48,939 nucleotides of DNA from Deltaproteobacteria bacterium (GTDB lineage Bacteria; Bdellovibrionota; UBA1018; UBA923): the NCBI GenBank assembly GCA_016186905.1, contig JACPKS010000062.1, forward strand, positions 1-48,939. The letters run 5' to 3'. Each line of letters begins with the position of its first letter. Positions within the stretch are counted from its first letter, which is position 1. The notes under the pieces are model-generated. The model worked only from the letters and a program-made list of their open reading frames with translations. It did not search any database and had not been told where the DNA came from. Made by a program: the position numbers and the translations under genes. Below are positions 40,800 through 48,939 of the stretch, in pieces.

Positions 40800-42413
40800 A
40801 TGAAAACCGGGAGACCCGCGCCGGCAGGTCGTTTTTTCTCGCTGCTCGCGATCGCAGCGGCATTCGAAGCCGCCGCTGGGCAACCTGCTCACGGCGGCTT
40901 CCCGGGCGACGCCTGTCCACACGCGCTCAAAAGCGCCGTCTCGCTCACGCCGCTTCGCCACGACGAGATCTCGTACAAACTTCTCGACGGTCCGCCCGGC
41001 GCGAAGACGATCGTGCTGATCCACGGGCTCGACAGCTCGAAGGAGACCTTCACCCCGATCGCAGGCGAGCTCTCGAAAAAATACCGCGTCCTCGCGTACG
41101 ACCAGCGCGGCCACGGCCAGACCGTCGACCGGGGCGTGGATTTCTCCTCGGAGATTCTCGCGAAAGACATGAAATCGCTGCTCGATCATCTCGGCATCGA
41201 AAAAGCCGTGCTTTTGGGCCACTCGATGGGAGCGCGCACGGCGGTGCGCTTCGCCGATCTCTTTCCCGGACAGGCCGAAGCGCTCGTCATCGAGGACATG
41301 GAGCTGTTCCGCCGGACCAGGGAGCTCCAAGTACTCGACACGGACCTGCTGGAAAAGCTCAAGGCGATCCAGAAAACCTATCCCTCGCGCGAAGCGCTCG
41401 TCAAAACGCTCGAACCCCTCTACGGCGAAGAGGCCGAATCGCTGAGCTATCGGCGCGCGCGCCAGGGTCCGGACGGCACGCTGACCTTGCTGTTCCGTCC
41501 GCACGTCTCGTACCTCTACGGCTCGCAGGGAAACGCGGAGGATCTGACGGCGGCGCTTCAGGCAATTCAAGTTCCCGTGCTCGCGCTGCGCGCGGATCCG
41601 CGCATGGGCTCCGCACTCTCGATAAAGGGCGTCGAACATCTCAAGGCGACGCTTTCTTCGGTTCGCGTCGAGACGATCGAGGGCGCGCGTCACAACATGC
41701 ACGGCTCGAAGACGGAGGAGTTCATGGCAAAACTCGTTTCGTTCCTGGATAGCGGCGCCTCCAGCGGCGGCGTCAGACCCGCGGTAGCGGCCGAGGGCGC
41801 GGAGTTTCACGCCGAATACGCCAAGCTCGGCCTCGCCCCGCGCGGCTCCGCCGTGCTCACCGGCTCCGGAAAGCTCGCGGGTTCGGGCATCACGGCCGTC
41901 ATCCACGCCGCGACGGGATCGATGACCCTGGGCGGGCCGCTCTTCGACCCTACGCTGAAAAGCGTTGCGGCGTCGGTGGCCAACTCGCTCGCGCTCGCCC
42001 GGGCGGGCGGCCACGAATCCGTCGCGCTCCCCTTCATCGGCGGAAAGATCTTTCTCGACCGCATCGGTGTTGCGGCCGAGACTCTCGCGGGCGCCATCGT
42101 GGAAAGCATCGTGAAAAACCACACGGGTCTTACCGTGAAAATCGTCGCGTTCGACGCGCAGTCGGCCGGGACGTTCCGGCGGGCGCTCGCGGCGTTTCCC
42201 GGGGCGGGCGGCGGCGTGAAGGTCGTCCAAGGTTCGATCACCGAGTTCAAGGACCACGGCTGCACGGCCATCGTCAACGCCGCGAACATGGAGCTTCAGT
42301 TCGGCGGCGGCGTCTCGGGCGTTATCGCCCACGCTACCGGCGAGCCCGACAAGGTCGAGCAAGAAGCCGCGCGCAAGCTCGCGGAATTCTATCGTATACA
42401 AGGAATGAAATGA
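40800..42413 (+). CDS. Exported alpha/beta-hydrolase fused to a (circularly permuted) macro domain
   Basis: A 537-residue protein: signal peptide (residues 1-27), alpha/beta-hydrolase (48-318) with oxyanion loop HGLDSS, nucleophile Ser142 in LGHSMGAR and His298 in GARHNMH. Then a macro-type region in unusual order. Residues 345-455 look like the second half of a macro domain (GSAVLTGSGKLAG, AVIHAATG, SLALA, SVALPFIGG, AAETLAGAIVESI, VKIVAFD). Residues 473-525 look like the first half (VKVVQGSITEF, TAIVNAANMELQFGGGVSGVIAHATG). Macro domains bind or hydrolyse ADP-ribose. The stop overlaps the next gene (ATGA). Start ATG 40800; 40716 is an alternative without a good signal peptide. Confidence 0.8.
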   Translation: MKTGRPAPAGRFFSLLAIAAAFEAAAGQPAHGGFPGDACPHALKSAVSLTPLRHDEISYKLLDGPPGAKTIVLIHGLDSSKETFTPIAGELSKKYRVLAYDQRGHGQTVDRGVDFSSEILAKDMKSLLDHLGIEKAVLLGHSMGARTAVRFADLFPGQAEALVIEDMELFRRTRELQVLDTDLLEKLKAIQKTYPSREALVKTLEPLYGEEAESLSYRRARQGPDGTLTLLFRPHVSYLYGSQGNAEDLTAALQAIQVPVLALRADPRMGSALSIKGVEHLKATLSSVRVETIEGARHNMHGSKTEEFMAKLVSFLDSGASSGGVRPAVAAEGAEFHAEYAKLGLAPRGSAVLTGSGKLAGSGITAVIHAATGSMTLGGPLFDPTLKSVAASVANSLALARAGGHESVALPFIGGKIFLDRIGVAAETLAGAIVESIVKNHTGLTVKIVAFDAQSAGTFRRALAAFPGAGGGVKVVQGSITEFKDHGCTAIVNAANMELQFGGGVSGVIAHATGEPDKVEQEAARKLAEFYRIQGMK

Positions 42414-43423
42414 GCTTTAGAAGCGCCTTTTTCCGATGTCTCGCGATTACGGCGTTTCTCCTCAGTGCCGCGCATGCGGAGGGATCCGCGCTATGTCCCA
42501 TTTTTTTACAAAAATTCGATGGGCTCCACATCCCGCAATCCCAGATCGACGAGGCCAAGACACGCATTGACCCCGAATGGCTTTCCGAAACGCTCTTTCT
42601 CGTCCCCCGCAACGACGGCGAAGCGCTTCGGGCCGTGAATATCCTCGGCGCGCTCCGCGCTCCGCACTTCAAGGTCAGCGCACAAACCTGGGGCGCCACG
42701 CTCGATCGCGAGCCGCTGCCGGAAGATCTCCTCAAGAAGGTCAAGCGCGTGGTCGTCTTCGAGATGCCCGGGCCGCGGGCGGAGGAGCGGCTGCGCCAAA
42801 AGGGGCTCGAGGTCGTCGTTCTCGACCATCATTTCTACGGGGACGTCGACCGGCGCGATCCCCGAAGCTCGCTGGAGCAGCTCATGGAGCTTCTCCGCTG
42901 GCCCGCGAGCGCGACGGACCTGGCAATCGCGATCAACGACCGCTCCTACGTTCCTGGCCTCAAAAAAGCCGGCCTCATGGGCGAGATGATTTTCCAGATC
43001 CGCAAATACGATCTTCAGGCGCAGGGGGAAAAAGACATCGAGCGCAGCCGCAGGCGGGCCCAGGATCTCATCCCGAAGCTGGAAAAACGCGGCGGCGTTT
43101 ACATCATGACGGAAAGCGACGTATCCATCGGCGGCAATTACGTCAAGCAGGAGCTCGCGATCCAGTCGCCCGACGGGCTTTCCAGCGTGCTCGAGCTATT
43201 CGCACACAAGATCGGTTTCAGCGGAAAGCCTGCCGTCGCGAAAAAGCTCCTCGCGTTTGATTTCACGGCTCTTGGTTACGCGAAAGGCTCGTACGCGCAA
43301 TACGGCGGCGGCGACGCGGAACTTTCGATGTTCTTCGGCTTCAAGCCGAAGGCCCCTCCGGACGGCGAAAAAGACCTCATCCCACGTCGCGTCATCGATG
43401 AGATCCTGAAATTGCTGGAGTAG
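42410..43423 (+). CDS. Exported DHH-phosphoesterase-like protein
   Basis: A 337-residue protein with a signal peptide (MSFRSAFFRCLAITAFLLSAAHA). The core LEVVVLDHHFYGDVDRRD carries a DHH motif after a hydrophobic strand, and AIAINDRSYVPGL follows with another Asp, as in DHH-family phosphoesterases that cleave cyclic or short nucleotides and polyphosphate. The usual first-motif Asp residues are not evident, so activity is uncertain. Export of a DHH-like enzyme is unusual. Start overlaps the hydrolase-macro stop, so the two are co-translated and probably functionally linked. Confidence 0.6.
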   Translation: MSFRSAFFRCLAITAFLLSAAHAEGSALCPIFLQKFDGLHIPQSQIDEAKTRIDPEWLSETLFLVPRNDGEALRAVNILGALRAPHFKVSAQTWGATLDREPLPEDLLKKVKRVVVFEMPGPRAEERLRQKGLEVVVLDHHFYGDVDRRDPRSSLEQLMELLRWPASATDLAIAINDRSYVPGLKKAGLMGEMIFQIRKYDLQAQGEKDIERSRRRAQDLIPKLEKRGGVYIMTESDVSIGGNYVKQELAIQSPDGLSSVLELFAHKIGFSGKPAVAKKLLAFDFTALGYAKGSYAQYGGGDAELSMFFGFKPKAPPDGEKDLIPRRVIDEILKLLE

Positions 43424-43497
43424 CGACTGGCCGACGACCACGGGCAATTCTTGCCGCTTCCCTAACATCACGAGGGGAATTTTCCGAAAAGATACTG

Positions 43498-46398
43498 ATG
43501 ATCCGCGACTTTACCAAAAGGTGCCGACCTACTTTTCGTGGTGCACCGCTCCGCCTAAAGTTGGTAGTCGCCTTTTTGATCTGCTTTGCGTCAATCGGGG
43601 CAACCGCCTCGGATCAGATTCCATTCGAAAAACTACGAGAACAAATCGGCGCGCGCACCACCCGCGTCGCCGAATTTCGCTTTATCGCCGAGGAAGCCCG
43701 AAGGCTCGGTGCGCGCGTGTGGCTGTTCGGTGGTACGGCGGCGGCGTACGCGCATTATGTGAAATGGGACTTACAGCGCGAAGCTGGCGATACCCGCTAT
43801 CAGCCGGATCGCTTTGACTACGATTACACGAACATCTTCCGTTCGACACAGGATCTCGACATCGTCATCGACGGAAGCGTGGGCCAGGCGCGAATGCTCG
43901 AAGCGGCGCTCAAGGAACGCTTCCCGCATCTTCAGGGCAATAAATCCGCGTGGGAGGTGCGCTTGTTGCGCTCGCAAATCGGCGATAAGGAAGCGCTTCT
44001 CGACAATCCGGACTTCCTGAATCAGCACAGCGACTCGAACTCAACCGGGATGATCGGGCTTGGCGAGAACGAGCCTCGCGTGCGCGACATCCGCGATTGG
44101 AATGAAGTGGAGCGCCCAATCTTCCTGCGAGATTTGCATTCGGGAACGCTTCACTACTATTATTCCAGCGCGCACAAGAGCACCGCACGTTACGCCGCGG
44201 GAAAAAACCCCGAGATTTTTTCAGTCATTCGCTACCTTACGAAAGTTTTTCAGTATGAACTCCGGATCCCCGACGAGAGCCGCGAGAACCTCGCTCGGGT
44301 CATCGCGGGATTCAATCCCGCATTGGATCTCAAAAACGAATACTGCCGCGGATGGATCGAAAAAAACGCCTCAAAGCTCATTCAGAACGCCGTGAACGTG
44401 GAGTATGCGCGCGACGTACTCGATGCATTCGGCCTGCGCGCGAAACTCATGGCGGCGAGCAATTCCGGCAGCGTCGAGTCAATGGGTTGGTGGCTCAACA
44501 AGGAGCCATTGCGGTCGTTCGATGTCGGGAACGGCGCGGGGCGCACGGTGCGCGAGATCGCCAAAAGCCGCGGCATCGCGTGGGAGGACTTTATCGTCGC
44601 GCACGAAACGAACAATTTCCTCGCGTACGAGTCGATCACGCGCGCGCACACCGGGGACGCCAACGTGTTTGTCTCGCGCGCCGACACGCCCGGTGAGACT
44701 GCCGCGTACGGCTGGGGTTTTTATGCGCAAGTCGGCCGCAAAGGCGCGCGCGGGACGGGAATTACGATCCGGTTCCATGTCGACCCCGACGCCCGCGAAG
44801 GCACCGACTTCATCGTCAAGGGCGATTTTCTGATCTTCCGGAACCGAAACGCCTTGCGGGTGATCGCCGAAAGCCTCAGTTACGGTCCCGTGGATTATTT
44901 CCGCATGCTCGCGAGCGGCCTCCAGTTCGACGCGGCCGAGCGCGGAATCGCGTATCGCCTCGGCCGCAGGATCAGCACCAAACTCTCCGCGATCACCACG
45001 GGCGAATCCGACGCGATCGCGCGCGTAATAAAAGAGCAATTCGAGAAAATCCGAAACGACGTGATCTCTGGATTCCCGCAACAATTGACTTCTGGAGCGA
45101 CAATCACGCTCACGCGGGAATGGTTTTCACTTCCGGTTTCTTCCCATTACCCCGAAGTAGCGGATGCGCTATTTGACATCTTCCAGGCGAATTCCAGGAA
45201 TGGAGTGCCGAAAGTCCCAAATGACAGCCAGGCTTATTTCATGATGAGCGCGCTGCAACCTTTTCTGAAAAAGGAAAGTCCACACTTTAACCGCGCTGCC
45301 GCCTTGTTTTGGAGAATTTCACGCGGATTGCATCCTGAAACATGGGGATGGGAAGACCGGTACCGCGCGATTCAAAACACTGATCTTATCCTGCATCCCG
45401 ACGCTCCAAAGGGCCTTTCAATTTGGATCTTCAACGAACGCAAGAACTCACGGGTCGCGGCGCATTTTTTTTCGAGCGAGAAATGGCGCGCGCTTCCCAA
45501 CGCCGACGAACTCTTCACGCAGTTTCTTCAAACAATCGCGAAAGGGACGAGCATCGACCTGTTCCACGTTTTGCTGCGCCTGCTCGAACCTCAACATACG
45601 GACTTCCCAGGCTTTGACCACGCCGCGCTTCGAGCGGCGATCATCAAGCGCGCGCTCAAGTGCGCTGACGGTCCAGGCATGGCAATCGCCTATCTGGTGA
45701 AATCAGGAGCTTTTCATGGCGATCCCGACGCGCGCAAGTTCATGCTCGATGGAATCGCGAAGGCCACCGAATACGTGTCCGCGAGCGATCGGCTTCGCGC
45801 CGCCCTCCTGGCGTCGGATTTATGGGAATCCGCCGATGGTTTGGAGCTGATCCGGCGTTTCGCGCAAAGACGCCCACTGAAAATCTTCGAGGCCCTGCAG
45901 TCGCGGCCGGAGCTCCTTGATTACGCAGCGGCCGTTCGATTCGCGCGCGTCGAGGCCGTGTACTACGGCCCTGAGATCGCGTTCCACGTCAACCGCATCC
46001 CAACGCAGCAGCTTGACTCGATTTTCAGCTCGCCGTCACGCGGACTCGATTTCCTGAAAATCCTCGTTCACGCGCACAAATACGGCCCTAAGGGATGGAA
46101 GCAGCGCAAGCAAACGCTCTACATGCCGACATACCGGAAGATGCTCGAGGAGCTGATCGAGAATTTCGCTTTCCGGCCTGTCATTCGCGACGATCCCTGG
46201 GTGCTGTCCAATTGCGGAAAAAATCCTTCGTTCGAAACGCTGGCTTCGGCGCTAAAAAATCGTCCATGGTCAAAGGATCTTCCCGGTGATTACCTGCCAG
46301 GATTGGGAAAGACGGTCGTGGAGCCGAAAACAGCCTTCCAGCGTGGTTTGCAGGCCTGCTCGAAACTTCTGCGCAAAATGCAGAAGACTTTTCGGTGA
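43498..46398 (+). CDS. Large exported protein with nucleotidyltransferase-like domain and possible ART-like segment
   Basis: A 966-residue protein; signal peptide near residues 18-38. Residues 60-130 carry a nucleotidyltransferase-type pattern: VWLFGGTAAAYAHY, a long helix, then STQDLDIVID (paired Asp119/Asp121). Residues 380-460 (ANVFVSRADTPGETAAYGWGFYAQ, GITIRFHVDPDAREGTDFI) have the order of small motifs seen in ADP-ribosyltransferase-like folds (a strand with R, a G.GFY turn, a late acidic residue), but this is a weak call. The last 400 residues are helical and unrecognised. It follows the DHH-like gene by 75 bases on the same strand. Its partners are all exported too. Confidence 0.5.
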   Translation: MIRDFTKRCRPTFRGAPLRLKLVVAFLICFASIGATASDQIPFEKLREQIGARTTRVAEFRFIAEEARRLGARVWLFGGTAAAYAHYVKWDLQREAGDTRYQPDRFDYDYTNIFRSTQDLDIVIDGSVGQARMLEAALKERFPHLQGNKSAWEVRLLRSQIGDKEALLDNPDFLNQHSDSNSTGMIGLGENEPRVRDIRDWNEVERPIFLRDLHSGTLHYYYSSAHKSTARYAAGKNPEIFSVIRYLTKVFQYELRIPDESRENLARVIAGFNPALDLKNEYCRGWIEKNASKLIQNAVNVEYARDVLDAFGLRAKLMAASNSGSVESMGWWLNKEPLRSFDVGNGAGRTVREIAKSRGIAWEDFIVAHETNNFLAYESITRAHTGDANVFVSRADTPGETAAYGWGFYAQVGRKGARGTGITIRFHVDPDAREGTDFIVKGDFLIFRNRNALRVIAESLSYGPVDYFRMLASGLQFDAAERGIAYRLGRRISTKLSAITTGESDAIARVIKEQFEKIRNDVISGFPQQLTSGATITLTREWFSLPVSSHYPEVADALFDIFQANSRNGVPKVPNDSQAYFMMSALQPFLKKESPHFNRAAALFWRISRGLHPETWGWEDRYRAIQNTDLILHPDAPKGLSIWIFNERKNSRVAAHFFSSEKWRALPNADELFTQFLQTIAKGTSIDLFHVLLRLLEPQHTDFPGFDHAALRAAIIKRALKCADGPGMAIAYLVKSGAFHGDPDARKFMLDGIAKATEYVSASDRLRAALLASDLWESADGLELIRRFAQRRPLKIFEALQSRPELLDYAAAVRFARVEAVYYGPEIAFHVNRIPTQQLDSIFSSPSRGLDFLKILVHAHKYGPKGWKQRKQTLYMPTYRKMLEELIENFAFRPVIRDDPWVLSNCGKNPSFETLASALKNRPWSKDLPGDYLPGLGKTVVEPKTAFQRGLQACSKLLRKMQKTFR

Positions 46399-46447
46399 TC
46401 CGCCGCATCCCATGAAATCTCGTTCCATGAATTCTTGGCTGCGGGAT

Positions 46448-46570
46448 GGCCAGCACTCCACATCCCAGAAACTCCTCGATTTCTTTGACGACGTGACGGG
46501 CAGGCGGTTTGTCGGCCCGTGCAGCCTCGACGGCAAAGCCTCTCCAGTTGCGCTGGACGAGGCCGAACAC
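46448..46570 (-). pseudogene. IS91-type transposase N-terminal remnant
   Basis: A minus-strand frame reads FGLVQRNWRGFAVEAA, PPARHVVKEIEEFLGCGVLA. This matches the start of IS91/IS801-type transposases just before the zinc-binding domain ((L)P.+V..E...FL.CG.L..GF). The frame loses similarity exactly after GVLA, so the rest of the element is deleted. It lies 15 bases from the second copy of the dehydrogenase 3' end. Confidence 0.6.
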
Positions 46571-46584
46571 CTTGCCTAACTCTT

Positions 46585-46618
46585 GCTGGACGATCGATCT
46601 GGGTTGGACCTCGCAGTA
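46585..46618. repeat. 34-bp direct repeat, copy 2
   Basis: Same as 39405-39438 with one C/T difference. Here it is not part of a gene: only the last codons of the dehydrogenase are present, directly after the IS91-type scrap. Confidence 0.92.
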
Positions 46619-46638
46619 ATCTCTTCGCCGAGCCGTCC

Positions 46639-48939
46639 TTAAGGCGTCGCGGGCCGCACGCAGCGGGTGCCGAATTGAATCGATGCGTTAATCAGGGTGC
46701 TGTTTTTAGCAGCAGAAGTTCCTCCGACATATCCGTTGAAACTAATGGCGTATGCATTGGCGGGCGTAGCTGCGACTGTCGAGGAAGACCAAAGGTATGT
46801 TGCCGCTCCGGCGCCCGTGTTATTCAAAGCGCTATAGCCGTTGTGATAGCCGCTGCCGTACCCAGTACCGAGTTCTGACCAAGTCGGCATGCGCCAGTCG
46901 GTGTATCCGTTCAAGTTCAACCGATGGCACCAGTCGCTGATTGTAGTGTCCACGCCTGTGCCCGGTGGATAGGTAACGAGATCGTAATCGTTGGTCCGGC
47001 CAGAGTCATCGGCATCGGCGGCATCTGCACCAGCAAGCGCGGAGTCCCAAACCGAGTCGTACCACGTCGTCACTCCACCACTCACGATGTGTGACCACAC
47101 CACGGCGTATGCTCCACCCTGGGTGTCGTGGCAGCCGCCGTATTCGGAAGTCCAACCGCCTTGCCCATTGCACTGTGAGATCGAATAAATCGCGGGAATC
47201 GTAATATCGGCGGTCGTGGCGGTGGCAAGCGTGATCGTATTCCCTTGCCAGGTTGCCGTACCCGAAGCCTGGAGGCGGAATTTCTCGCCGCCTTTTTTTG
47301 TATAAGAAAGGCCGCTAAAGGATGCCCGACCGTTCGTTGCCGTAAGCGTTACCGACTGGCCACCAACAGCAACGGTCTTGCCGCCAACAGTCGTTCCCTC
47401 GTCGACGACCTTGTTTCCGCTATAGAGAAGCAGCTTTCCGGTTCCACCCGTGTTGTCCGACGCGGGTATAACGGTAAGAGTGATGGTCGAGTTGTCGTAA
47501 TACAACGGACCGGCGCCATCGGCGTCGCGCACGTCAATCACGGGTTGCGTCGTCCAAACGATGCCCGAGCCGAAGCCATTCGCTCCGGCGGCGGGGCTTG
47601 TGTTAAAAGAAACGCTGGCCGGCGGATCGCGACGCACGCAAACCGCGCCGTAGGTTGTACCTTTGGAATAGGCTCCGCCGCTACAAACTGTGTTTTGCGC
47701 GTACGCGTTGGCGCCGCCGTCGTCGCGAGACGTCCATGATATCGAAGTCCAATTGAGATACGTGCTCATGTTCTTTCCGGCGTTCGTCATGGTGCAATTG
47801 TTTTGAGCATAAGGCAGCGGAAACCAATCGGTCTGCCCGGATTCTTTGAGGCTATGGCAGTAATTCACGGAGCTATTGTCGGGAGTCGTGCGCGTCGGGC
47901 TATAATCCCGATCATAATCGTTGGTCCGGCCGTCGTCGGTCGCTTCTTGCGTTCCGGCGTTTCCGCCGACAGACTGCTGATCCCATATGACGTCATTCCA
48001 CGGCATCAAAAATCCAGACGGGTAGCCACCACCAGTGTGCGGACCAAGGATGAACCCGTTAGTCGTGTCTTTGCATCCTCCGAGCGCGTTAATCCAAACG
48101 CCGCCGACGAGTTTGCACAGAGCTTTTGGATAAGTTTGGTTCACGGTAAATGACGTAAGCGCCGAGGACGTGAGTCCGGAACTCGATGCCGTAAGCGTCA
48201 CGGTCTCGGCTTTGCCGTATGAAAGATTCGCAAACGTCGCGACACCTCCGACGGCATTCACGGTCTGCGAAGTCGCGCAATTACCCGTCACACCGGTCGT
48301 CGTCGCTGTCGTGCAAAGCTGACCCGTGCCACCCGTGACGGTCAAGGTCACGGGCACCGTCGACCACGTTACATATGAGTTCGTCGAGTCCACGATGCGA
48401 ATGGCCGGCTGCTGCGCCCAGGCGACATTCACGCCAAGACCGAAGGTCGTGCCGGAGACCTGCTGAGTGACGACCAACTTCGTCGGCGCGGGCTCGCGCA
48501 CGCAGCGAACAGAACGAACGGCTGTGGGGCCAACGTATGAGAAGTTTCCGCCCGCATTGCCCGCAGTGAAGGCAAGATAATAAAAAACTCGAGTGGGGTC
48601 GTTTCCATCCCCGCTGCCCCAAGGGCTTGTCGTGGGATTTTTTAAGGCGGTGTAGGCTCCGTGAATGTCCGCCGTCGTGAAGTTGGAAATCGAGGGCATT
48701 CTCCAGTCAGAAAGTCCTGATTCCACAAGGTTCTGGCAATAGGCCCCCGCACCGGCATCGGCTATTACAGTCGTGCTCGACACGTCTTTTGTAATGCCTC
48801 TTGCATCCTGCCATGCTTCAGGTGAAGGCGAGCCGGATGTCGTTGAATCCCAAACAGCATTATGCCAGCTCATATCCGCAACCCCAACAGCGCTGCTGAC
48901 CGCGCTCCAAACGAGACCGGTCGTAAGATCTTTGCACCC
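46639..48939 (-). CDS. Exported DUF1566 (Lcl C-terminal) / Ig-like repeat protein, partial
   Basis: The reading frame stays open to the right edge of the window, so the 5' end is missing; at least 766 residues are present. It holds three DUF1566-type modules, each with WDS or WDQ, a short Asp-rich loop (DDGRTNDYD), YCH or WCH, and (TDWRMP) followed by RCVR or CVRR at the end. They are separated by two beta-rich Ig-like stretches (PAIRIVDSTNSYVTWSTVPVTLTV and PVIDVRDADGAGPLYYDN). This is a surface or fibre-type protein, with Cys for disulfides in each module. Function unknown; adhesion is a reasonable guess. Confidence 0.85.
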   Translation of the reverse strand, partial: GCKDLTTGLVWSAVSSAVGVADMSWHNAVWDSTTSGSPSPEAWQDARGITKDVSSTTVIADAGAGAYCQNLVESGLSDWRMPSISNFTTADIHGAYTALKNPTTSPWGSGDGNDPTRVFYYLAFTAGNAGGNFSYVGPTAVRSVRCVREPAPTKLVVTQQVSGTTFGLGVNVAWAQQPAIRIVDSTNSYVTWSTVPVTLTVTGGTGQLCTTATTTGVTGNCATSQTVNAVGGVATFANLSYGKAETVTLTASSSGLTSSALTSFTVNQTYPKALCKLVGGVWINALGGCKDTTNGFILGPHTGGGYPSGFLMPWNDVIWDQQSVGGNAGTQEATDDGRTNDYDRDYSPTRTTPDNSSVNYCHSLKESGQTDWFPLPYAQNNCTMTNAGKNMSTYLNWTSISWTSRDDGGANAYAQNTVCSGGAYSKGTTYGAVCVRRDPPASVSFNTSPAAGANGFGSGIVWTTQPVIDVRDADGAGPLYYDNSTITLTVIPASDNTGGTGKLLLYSGNKVVDEGTTVGGKTVAVGGQSVTLTATNGRASFSGLSYTKKGGEKFRLQASGTATWQGNTITLATATTADITIPAIYSISQCNGQGGWTSEYGGCHDTQGGAYAVVWSHIVSGGVTTWYDSVWDSALAGADAADADDSGRTNDYDLVTYPPGTGVDTTISDWCHRLNLNGYTDWRMPTWSELGTGYGSGYHNGYSALNNTGAGAATYLWSSSTVAATPANAYAISFNGYVGGTSAAKNSTLINASIQFGTRCVRPATP

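Noticed and set aside
40791..42401. A 536-codon minus-strand open frame
   Set aside because: Antisense to the hydrolase-macro gene; Arg/Glu-rich low-complexity translation without motifs.
1..48939. CRISPR array
   Set aside because: No short regularly spaced repeats other than the 276-bp coding repeats; no cas-like gene.

Overview
The window looks like chromosome from a Gram-negative bacterium of the broad 'deltaproteobacterial' type (Bdellovibrionota/Myxococcota-like). This is an inference from gene content: many signal-peptide proteins, a very large HAMP-repeat hybrid kinase, a bacterial microcompartment (BMC) locus with a DeoC-type aldolase, multihaem cytochrome c, and DUF1566 repeat proteins. 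No rRNA or taxonomic marker is present, so the phylum is not proven. Conserved core DNA is GC-rich; several accessory blocks are visibly AT-rich.

Layout. (1) 0-5 kb is an accessory patch: a tyrosine-recombinase fragment, an intact DUF6516-like/wHTH toxin-antitoxin pair, a lytic transglycosylase overlapping an exported protein, an IstB (IS21) remnant, and a second antitoxin whose toxin has decayed. A 27-bp piece of the recombinase gene recurs at both ends. (2) 5-17.8 kb is one six-gene minus-strand signalling operon: giant HAMP-repeat hybrid kinase, CheR, CheB, REC-histidine kinase, single-domain response regulator, REC-PAS-kinase-REC. Four of its junctions are 4-base stop/start overlaps or gaps of only a few bases. 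(3) 18-19.6 kb has a hemerythrin protein, an XRE fragment and an exported protein. (4) 20-25 kb is a second accessory patch: an AbiEii-type toxin with an XRE partner, a RelE/HigB-HigA pair, several small exported proteins, an approximately 185-bp direct repeat on both sides of a 3.4-kb block, and large palindromes. (5) 25-27.5 kb has a large serine recombinase whose 3' end contains a copy of the 3' end of the adjacent tRNA-Glu(CTC).

(6) 28.2-33.8 kb is a compact nine-gene BMC operon on the minus strand: class II aldolase, BMC-T, BMC-H, BMC-P, acylating aldehyde dehydrogenase, BMC-T, BMC-P, BMC-P, DeoC. Two aldolases and the dehydrogenase would produce an aldehyde and convert it to acyl-CoA inside a shell; the dehydrogenase and DeoC carry N-terminal encapsulation-like helices. 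(7) 33.9-39.4 kb is metabolic: a nitrous-oxide-stimulated-promoter family protein, an octahaem HAO-family cytochrome, a TlpA/ResA thioredoxin, PPK2, and divergent PHB-depolymerase-like esterase and 3-hydroxybutyrate dehydrogenase.

(8) 39.4-46.6 kb is a 7.2-kb block bounded by a 34-bp duplication of the 3' end of the hydroxybutyrate dehydrogenase gene, with an IS91-type transposase scrap at one boundary. It carries a DUF4143 ATPase and three consecutive exported proteins: an alpha/beta-hydrolase fused to what reads as a circularly permuted macro domain, a DHH-phosphoesterase-like protein, and a 966-residue protein with a nucleotidyltransferase-like motif and a possible ADP-ribosyltransferase-like segment. 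This trio is the best candidate here for an undescribed system. (9) The right edge has a large exported DUF1566/Ig-like repeat protein that runs off the window.
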